This document shows, one piece after another, positions 31,922-37,317 of a stretch of DNA of 37,317 bases. Origin of the DNA: Lachnospiraceae bacterium (GTDB lineage Bacteria; Bacillota; Clostridia; Lachnospirales; Lachnospiraceae); the NCBI GenBank assembly GCA_016283275.1, contig JAEEMP010000031.1, forward strand, positions 1 through 37,317, written 5' to 3'. The notes beneath the pieces are model-generated. The model made no database searches, was not told the DNA's origin, and saw only the letters and a list, made by a program, of their open reading frames with translations. The translations under genes and the position numbers were made by a program. Position 1 is the stretch's first letter. Each line of letters opens with the position of its first letter.

Positions 31922-33817
31922 CTAAAATTCAAATATCAAAGCCGTATAAGGCGGCAGATCAAGTGTGATCGAATAATCCTTATAATCACACAGATCTTTG
32001 TGAGCGGTATATTCGGGTTCAACTTTGTTGCCGTTTCCGCCGAATCTTTCATCATCGCTGTTTAACAAAAGTTTGTATTTGCCTTCTTTTGGTACTCCGA
32101 GTTTATAATTTTCCCACTTCATGGGAGTCATGTTGTGGATGAAAAGAAGACATTTCTTATCGTCTTCGGTCCTTCTTATGAATACATATGTGCTTCTGTC
32201 TTTATCATCGGCTTTTATCCATTCAAAGCCCTTCCAGGAATTATCGTCTCTGTACATACACGGATAATTTCTGTATATATTAAGAAGTTCGCCCACATAA
32301 TCCTTCATGCCTCTGTTCAGAGGATTTTGCAAAAGAAACCAATCGAGCTCTCTTTCTTCGCTCCACTCTCTTTCCTGGGCAAAATCCTGTCCCATGAAAA
32401 GAAGTTTCTTACCGGAATGACCAAACATGAACGTATATCCGACTCTTAGGTTGGCATACTTATCAACTTTGTAACCCGGCATTTTTTCAACCATGGAACA
32501 TTTAAGATGCACAACCTCGTCATGTGAAAGCGGAAGGATATAATTCTCGAACTCGTTATAACTCATTGCAAAGGTCATGTTGTAATGATTGTCACGTCTG
32601 AAATACGGATCCAGTTTCATGTATTCGCAGAAATCATGCATCCAGCCCATATTCCATTTAAACGAAAAACCTAAACCATCATCTTCAACATCACCGGTAA
32701 CCTTGGGCCAGGCGGTTGATTCTTCAGCTATTGTCATGAATCCCGGATAGCTTTTATGAACTATCGAATTCAAATGCTTGAAGAATTCAATCGCCTCAAG
32801 GTTCTTGTTACCCCCATATTTGTTGGCAACCCATTGTCCATCTTTTTTTCCGTAGTCAAGATACAGCATGGACGCAACTGCATCAACGCGAATTCCGTCT
32901 ATATGGAATTCTCTTATCCAATAAAAGACATTGGCAATGAGGAAATTTTTAACTTCTGTCTTACCGTAGTTAAAAATTTTTGTGCCCCATTCGGGATGTT
33001 CCCCAAGCCTGGGATCCGGGTGTTCATATACGGCACCACCATCGAAGTCGGCAAGCCCAAATGCATCCTTGGCAAAATGAGCAGGCACCCAGTCAAGAAT
33101 AACGCCGATGTTATTCTTGTGCAGAGTATTGACAAGATACATGAAATCCTTTGGACTTCCGTATCTTGAGGTGGGAGCATAATATCCCGTTACCTGATAC
33201 CCCCAGGAGCCGTCAAAAGGGTGTTCGGCAATACCCATCAGCTCCACATGTGTATACTTCATGTCTTTAAGATAATCAACTATTCTGTCGGCAAATTCCC
33301 TGTATGTGTAAAATCCGCCGTCTTCCTTTCCGGGATGTTTCATGAAAGAACCTATCTGGCACTCGTATATGGCAAGCGGCTCTTTAAACATATCTTTCTT
33401 TTCACGATTTTCGATCCACTTGGAATCCGACCATTTAAATCCGTCAAGTTCCGTGATCACAGAAGCGGTCCCGGGACGCTTTTCCGCATAGTTCGCAAAA
33501 GGATCCGCCTTATAAAGAGTTCTTCCGTCTGCGGTCTTTATAAAGAACTTATAGTACGAATTTTCCGGAACACCTTCCACAAAACCGGCCCAAATTCCGC
33601 CGGGTCCCAGTTTTGTGAGCGGTACATCCCATTCTTTCCAATCATTGAAATCTCCGACTACATATACACTTTCGGCATTGGGCGCGTAAGTCGCAAAATA
33701 AACTCCGTTCCTTCCGCCGTTATTGCACATATGCGCACCCAGCTTTTTATATATTTCATAGTGAGTTCCCTGTGCAAACAGGTATTGATCGTCTTTGGTT
33801 ATTTCAATAACTTTCAT
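31922..33817 (-). CDS. glgB: 1,4-alpha-glucan (glycogen) branching enzyme
   Basis: A 631-aa GlgB of GH13: an N-terminal CBM48 domain (about 30-125; FATYAPNAESVYVVGDFNDW), the catalytic barrel (about 145-510) with VILDWVPAHF, the nucleophile in IDGIRVDAVASMLY, the acid/base glutamate in MTIAEES and LPLSHDEVVH, and a C-terminal all-beta domain (about 530-631). It makes alpha-1,6 branches in glycogen. It follows the TPR/AAA+ gene by 31 nt with no terminator between, so the two are co-transcribed; other glg genes are not in the window. AGGGG precedes the ATG. Confidence 0.96.
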   Translation of the reverse strand: MKVIEITKDDQYLFAQGTHYEIYKKLGAHMCNNGGRNGVYFATYAPNAESVYVVGDFNDWKEWDVPLTKLGPGGIWAGFVEGVPENSYYKFFIKTADGRTLYKADPFANYAEKRPGTASVITELDGFKWSDSKWIENREKKDMFKEPLAIYECQIGSFMKHPGKEDGGFYTYREFADRIVDYLKDMKYTHVELMGIAEHPFDGSWGYQVTGYYAPTSRYGSPKDFMYLVNTLHKNNIGVILDWVPAHFAKDAFGLADFDGGAVYEHPDPRLGEHPEWGTKIFNYGKTEVKNFLIANVFYWIREFHIDGIRVDAVASMLYLDYGKKDGQWVANKYGGNKNLEAIEFFKHLNSIVHKSYPGFMTIAEESTAWPKVTGDVEDDGLGFSFKWNMGWMHDFCEYMKLDPYFRRDNHYNMTFAMSYNEFENYILPLSHDEVVHLKCSMVEKMPGYKVDKYANLRVGYTFMFGHSGKKLLFMGQDFAQEREWSEERELDWFLLQNPLNRGMKDYVGELLNIYRNYPCMYRDDNSWKGFEWIKADDKDRSTYVFIRRTEDDKKCLLFIHNMTPMKWENYKLGVPKEGKYKLLLNSDDERFGGNGNKVEPEYTAHKDLCDYKDYSITLDLPPYTALIFEF

Positions 33818-33848
33818 TAAAAAATCCCCTAATCTTTTATTCTATACC

Positions 33849-36839
33849 CTATTCGCTAAAATCCTTTTCCCCAAGGATTACCATATCGTTATCGTCATAA
33901 CGCTTGCCTAAAAGCAGATCGAAGAAATGCCCCATATTCTTCTTCTTTGCATGTGTAATGGCTTCATCGACCATATCCTTTACTTCACTTAACATTACAC
34001 TGTGTGAATTGGTCTGTCGCTCATCTATTCTTCTGTGAAGTGCAAGCGTACCCATTTCATCGATCGAGAATTCCTGCTGATATGCATACTCTTTGGCAAG
34101 TCTTACAAGCTCGGTATTATCAAGCGCCTCAACATCAATGCTGATGGTAAAAGAATCAAGCATATCGCTGTTATCCATTATGAATCTGTGCTTCTGTCTG
34201 TGTGAAGCTATCATAATGACTAACATCTTCTTGTCCGGCTCATTAAGTACCGTATTGATGCCTTCAAGAGTTTCCCGCCTAAGTTCTTCGGCATCCTGGA
34301 TGATGATCGCACCGTCGTAGACTTTGGAAAGCGTTGCCACGGCATCCTTTGCATTTAAAGAACTTGCCTTGATCTTTGCGGCTTTTCCGTTTATTGCTCC
34401 TTTTTGAGCCTGCTCTCTTATAAGTTCTTTTCCGAGTTCGATCGCGCTGTCTGTATCGGTACTTCCTATTATTACATTACCTTCGTTTGATACGTCGGAT
34501 ATATTTCTTAAAGCGTTTTTGACCTGTTCAACGCCTAATTCCGTCTGCAAGAAAGATTCAAATCTTTCCCACTGTTCATCGGTAAAATAAGGATCCCTGT
34601 TTTTCTTGTTTTCGGGTTCTTCGGGCTTATCGTTTGCATTTTCAAGCTCGGTCTTAAATTCTTTTGAAACTTCCGATTCGGGTTTTTCTTCAGTCTCGCT
34701 TTCCTGTCCGGATCCTTCTTCAGTCTCAATTTCCGCTTCCGGCTCGGTCTCTTCAGCCGAATCTTCCGGCTTAACTTCTTCGGTTTCCTGCTTGTCTTCG
34801 GATTCTGTATTTTCTCCCTCCGCGGACTCGTTGAGATCGGGGTTTTCTTCCGGCTTAAGTTCATTTTCGGATGAAGTCTCGGACTCCTGCCCGGGCACAG
34901 TTTCCGCCTCGGGTTCGATATGTTCTTCCGCTTCGGTTTCTGTAACCGTTTCGGTAACGGGTTCGGGTTCGGTCTCCGCTGTTACGGCATTCACTTCATC
35001 AAGCTTTTCCATAGCCTGATTGAAAGCCTCTCTTGCAAGCTTATCCTCCAAATCCTTTTGTTCACCTGCAGCCGCAAACTTCATAAGATAATCCGACTCT
35101 TCTTCGGTGAAGATAGTAGTATTGTCTATGCTTGCGGGTTCAGGCTTCTCGTCTGTGGACATCTCCGCTTCTATATTGATATAAGGTGTTCTGTCAAAGA
35201 TCAGCTCTTCGGCCGAAGGCTCTTCTTCAGTTTGAAGATCCTGTTCGGCTGATCCTTCGTCTGTCGATGTTTCTTCTACCGAAACCTCTTTATCCGGCTC
35301 TGTTTCCTGCTCAGGCTCGTTAAGGATTATCTCACTGATCTCATCAGACTGCGGCTCTTCTTCATGAACCTCGTCATCGATGATCTCTATGACTTCTTCA
35401 CCTGCATTATTCTGGGCATCAAGTTCTTCTTTAAGATAGATCTTTTCTTCTTCGGTAAGATTGGGACCATACTCAACGGAATCGGGGTTCTTTTCCACAG
35501 ATTCTTCAAGTCGGGCCAAAAGATCGTCTTCTTTGGACTCATCAAAATCTTTGAGAAGATTTCCTGTTGCTTCGTTTATCCTTGAACGAACATTGTCGCT
35601 CCACTTTTTCTCGTTTTCTATACGAATGCGTTCATATTCCTGGAGGACTTCGTCTATACTTAACTGGCCTGTGATCTGTTTCTCGACCATAACCTGATCG
35701 GGAACAACAAGGCTTATCTGACCGTCGCCTTCAAGAGAAAGCATCTCATCAAATCTTGTGCTTGCGGCAGAATCTTCAAAATTATCCATAACTTTGGATC
35801 CGCCCAAAGCCTTTTCGATCTCTTCTTTGGAATAGATCAAAGTATCATTATTATCGGCTGTAACTTCCGTAATATCGGGATCTCCGACCTTCGGAGAATC
35901 TGTATCGGCACGATCGCTGTTTTCATCAAGTCCGGGAATGTCCAATGACATTTGCCCGTCTTCGGATACAGGTTGGTCTTCCGATTCGAGTGATCCTTCG
36001 GAACTGTCTGTATCTTCGACCTTGTTTTCCGAAGATTCCGCAGCAATAACTTTTGTCTCTTCTCCCGCCACTACGGTCGTATCGGCCTCAGTATCTGTAT
36101 CCGTACTGTGTGCATTACCGTTTTCATCAAGCACTTCTTTAAGATTATCGGCAAGTTCCTTTTGAAGATCTATAGTGTTGTATTTGCCGACATTTATGTC
36201 TTTAACAAGAATCTCTTCTTCACCGGTACCCGTAAGCTGTTTATAAAGTTCCTCCTGTTCGGGTGAAAGCTCCTCGTGAAGTTTCTTTAACTCGAGAGCC
36301 TTTATTACATATCTTCCGTCTCCGAAGAATATAATTATCTGATTACATTCCTCCACACAGGAGGTCGCAAGCCCTACTCTATGATAAAGGTATGCAAGCT
36401 CGTACATCCATTTTTCCTTGCATTCACGTTTCTGAAGCTCTTCAAGAATGGCAATTCTCTCTTCAAGACTTGCTTCCTGAGCTTCGTACAATTTGTACTG
36501 CAAAATATATCTGCCGGTATCCTTTGCGGCTACCTGCAAATATTCTTTGTAATATTCGATTGCGTTTACAACGTCGTTAAGTTTAATGGAGAGTTCGCAA
36601 AGGGAATAGATTATCATTTTTCCCTTCGGGTTTCTTTGATAAGCCAGCAAAAGAACATCCCTGCTGTCTTCGTAACGTCTGCATATTTTATATAAATCAC
36701 TCACAGTACAAAGCATCATACTGCTCGGAACATTTCTCCAGTCAATGGTATCCGCTATTTCCACCGCCTCGCGGTATTGTTTCTCGGATATTAATCTTCT
36801 TATTTCTTCTGCGCGAGCCTTATATTCGTATTTATCCAC
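33849..36839 (-). CDS. TPR protein with long acidic linker and degenerate CbxX/SpoVK-like AAA+ domain
   Basis: A 996-aa cytoplasmic protein in three parts. Residues about 5-210 form TPR-like helical repeats (YREAVEIADTIDWRNVPSS, DSRDVLLLAYQRNPKGKM, NAIEYYKEYLQVA). Residues about 225-740 are low-complexity and rich in Glu, Ser, Thr and Pro. Residues about 755-985 resemble the AAA+ domain of CbxX/SpoVK-type proteins (NVIIGSTDTDSAIELGKEL, GAIIIQDAEEL, MLVIMIASHRQK), but the P-loop lacks GKT, so ATP use is doubtful. I chose GTG 36837-36839 with AAAGGTG upstream; a GTG at 36848 is also in frame. It is co-transcribed with glgB. I do not know its function; a scaffold is the likeliest reading. Confidence 0.75.
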   Translation of the reverse strand: MDKYEYKARAEEIRRLISEKQYREAVEIADTIDWRNVPSSMMLCTVSDLYKICRRYEDSRDVLLLAYQRNPKGKMIIYSLCELSIKLNDVVNAIEYYKEYLQVAAKDTGRYILQYKLYEAQEASLEERIAILEELQKRECKEKWMYELAYLYHRVGLATSCVEECNQIIIFFGDGRYVIKALELKKLHEELSPEQEELYKQLTGTGEEEILVKDINVGKYNTIDLQKELADNLKEVLDENGNAHSTDTDTEADTTVVAGEETKVIAAESSENKVEDTDSSEGSLESEDQPVSEDGQMSLDIPGLDENSDRADTDSPKVGDPDITEVTADNNDTLIYSKEEIEKALGGSKVMDNFEDSAASTRFDEMLSLEGDGQISLVVPDQVMVEKQITGQLSIDEVLQEYERIRIENEKKWSDNVRSRINEATGNLLKDFDESKEDDLLARLEESVEKNPDSVEYGPNLTEEEKIYLKEELDAQNNAGEEVIEIIDDEVHEEEPQSDEISEIILNEPEQETEPDKEVSVEETSTDEGSAEQDLQTEEEPSAEELIFDRTPYINIEAEMSTDEKPEPASIDNTTIFTEEESDYLMKFAAAGEQKDLEDKLAREAFNQAMEKLDEVNAVTAETEPEPVTETVTETEAEEHIEPEAETVPGQESETSSENELKPEENPDLNESAEGENTESEDKQETEEVKPEDSAEETEPEAEIETEEGSGQESETEEKPESEVSKEFKTELENANDKPEEPENKKNRDPYFTDEQWERFESFLQTELGVEQVKNALRNISDVSNEGNVIIGSTDTDSAIELGKELIREQAQKGAINGKAAKIKASSLNAKDAVATLSKVYDGAIIIQDAEELRRETLEGINTVLNEPDKKMLVIMIASHRQKHRFIMDNSDMLDSFTISIDVEALDNTELVRLAKEYAYQQEFSIDEMGTLALHRRIDERQTNSHSVMLSEVKDMVDEAITHAKKKNMGHFFDLLLGKRYDDNDMVILGEKDFSE

Positions 36840-36895
36840 TTTTTTCACCTTTACAACAGAAAATCCGGAAGGTTATAAAAACCCTATCCTAAAAA

Positions 36896-36924
36896 AGTGT
36901 ATCACACCATATAGGTTATGTCAA
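36896..36924 (-). promoter_or_regulatory. Sigma-A promoter of the TPR/AAA+ - glgB operon
   Basis: Minus-strand TTGACA (perfect), 17-nt spacer, TACACT (4/6), about 57 nt before the start codon. Confidence 0.65.
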
Positions 36925-36964
36925 AGCAAAGAAACACAACATTTTGTGTTTTTGCGCAAACTGA

Positions 36965-37122
36965 TTCCGCGCTCCGCGCTCCTCATCTTACGCTGAAAAG
37001 CAAGCGGAAATTCCGCGCTCCGCGCTTCATTTATGTTTGCTGCCAAATACAAAAAGAATAGCGCACAGACCAATATGTGCGAGCACATCGGTCTGTGCGC
37101 TATTCTTTTTGTGCTTTTCAGC
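36965..37122. repeat. Compound repeat element in the gene-free gap 36849-37181
   Basis: The gap holds no gene I can support. It contains a 16-bp direct repeat TTCCGCGCTCCGCGCT (36965-36980 and 37011-37026) and an 11-bp inverted repeat GCTGAAAAGCA/TGCTTTTCAGC (36992-37002 and 37112-37122) that encloses a long hairpin. The layout suggests a non-coding dispersed or MITE/REP-like element, though only one copy is visible here. Confidence 0.5.
37049..37112. terminator. 64-nt near-perfect hairpin, possible bidirectional terminator
   Basis: Two perfectly complementary 23-nt arms (37049-37071 and 37090-37112) enclose a second small stem ATGTGC/GCACAT. A-run and T-run ends lie within the arms, so either strand's transcript ends its stem with T's. 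It is downstream of tRNA-Lys on the minus strand and may end that transcript, or be part of a mobile repeat. Confidence 0.6.
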
Positions 37123-37181
37123 TTATTCACTAAAAAAGCCGCAAACCTGCAATATTAATAGCTAAGCTTACGACTTCCGCG

Positions 37182-37254
37182 TGCGCCTCCAGGGACTCGA
37201 ACCCTGGACACCCTGATTAAGAGTCAGGTGCTCTACCAACTGAGCTAGAAGCGC
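37182..37254 (-). tRNA. tRNA-Lys (anticodon CUU)
   Basis: A 73-nt cloverleaf: acceptor GCGCTTC/GAGGCGC (one G-T pair), D-arm AGCTCAGTTGGTAGAGC, anticodon arm CCTGA-CTCTTAA-TCAGG giving CTT, and T-arm CCAGG-GTTCGAGT-CCCTGG. Discriminator A; the 3' CCA is not encoded. Confidence 0.96.
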
Positions 37255-37283
37255 ATTTATACTATATTCACAACGCAAAAATG

Positions 37284-37312
37284 AATATAGCACAGGTTTT
37301 ATATTTTGGCAA
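37284..37312 (-). promoter_or_regulatory. Sigma-A promoter of tRNA-Lys
   Basis: Minus-strand TTGCCA, 17-nt spacer, TATATT (5/6), ending about 30 nt before the mature tRNA. It lies near the window's right edge. Confidence 0.65.
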
Positions 37313-37317
37313 GAAAA

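Noticed and set aside
33221-33820. 199-codon open frame on the plus strand
   Set aside because: Antisense to the N-terminal part of glgB, which is clearly coding.
34600-35400. Repeat-like GAA/TCT-rich DNA, considered as a tandem repeat or CRISPR
   Set aside because: It encodes the Glu/Ser-rich linker of the TPR protein; units are irregular and there are no spacers.
36921-37130. 69-codon open frame on the minus strand
   Set aside because: It is made of the repeat element and hairpin and lacks a ribosome-binding site or a domain.

Overview
The window reads as chromosomal DNA of a motile, low-to-moderate-GC anaerobic Firmicute, most likely a member of the Lachnospiraceae (Butyrivibrio/Roseburia-like). 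I base this on family-typical proteins (a DUF6382-type protein, a DUF5702-type protein and a large DUF6240-like flagellar protein), on a Clostridia-style ftsE-ftsX-M23-S41 division operon, on an accessory Tad/Flp pilus locus and on peritrichous-type flagellin genes. Genus is inference. Every gene I can support, including both tRNAs, lies on the minus strand, so transcription runs from high to low coordinates.

Read in the direction of transcription: (a) 37.3-36.9 kb: tRNA-Lys(CUU) with its promoter, then a gene-free stretch holding a 64-nt near-perfect hairpin inside short inverted and direct repeats. (b) 36.8-31.9 kb: a large TPR/acidic-linker/degenerate AAA+ protein followed by glycogen branching enzyme GlgB and a strong terminator. 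(c) 31.86-27.3 kb: a sigma-D-type promoter driving a large flagellar DUF6240-like protein, flagellin and a FliS-like chaperone, then a terminator. (d) 27.25-18.3 kb: a complete Tad/Flp pilus operon with its own promoter (prepilin peptidase, TadZ, TadA, TadB, TadC, a 57-aa Flp pilin, DUF5702/TadG-like, a TadE-like protein with a duplicated Cys/His knuckle, a second prepilin peptidase, TadE, DUF6382 protein). (e) 18.3-15.7 kb: tRNA-Gln(CUG), an XRE regulator with helical repeats, an MmcQ-MGMT fusion and the S1-domain protein CvfB. (f) 15.5-10.2 kb: a CdaR/PucR-type regulator followed by ftsE, ftsX, an EnvC-like M23 protein and a CtpA-type S41 protease, closed by a terminator. (g) 10.1-0.5 kb: a tightly packed six-gene cluster: alanine-racemase-like enzyme, ATP-grasp ligase, AsnB-type amidotransferase, EctB-type diaminobutyrate aminotransferase, divergent MurE-like ligase and a membrane glycosyltransferase/acyltransferase fusion. 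(h) 1-521: the 5' end of uvrB, coupled to the cluster by a 1-nt overlap.

The most interesting region is (g). Its genes have 0-17 nt gaps or overlaps, so they are almost certainly co-expressed. Together they supply a way to racemise an amino acid, make 2,4-diaminobutyrate, ligate an amino acid to a carboxylate with ATP (ATP-grasp), extend a UDP-MurNAc-peptide-like acceptor (Mur ligase), amidate a carboxylate (AsnB) and handle a lipid-linked or surface glycan (GT/acyltransferase). This resembles a non-canonical peptidoglycan stem or cross-bridge pathway, or a related envelope peptide, placed between the widely associated ctpA and uvrB genes. The combination is seen in the sequence; the product is inference.
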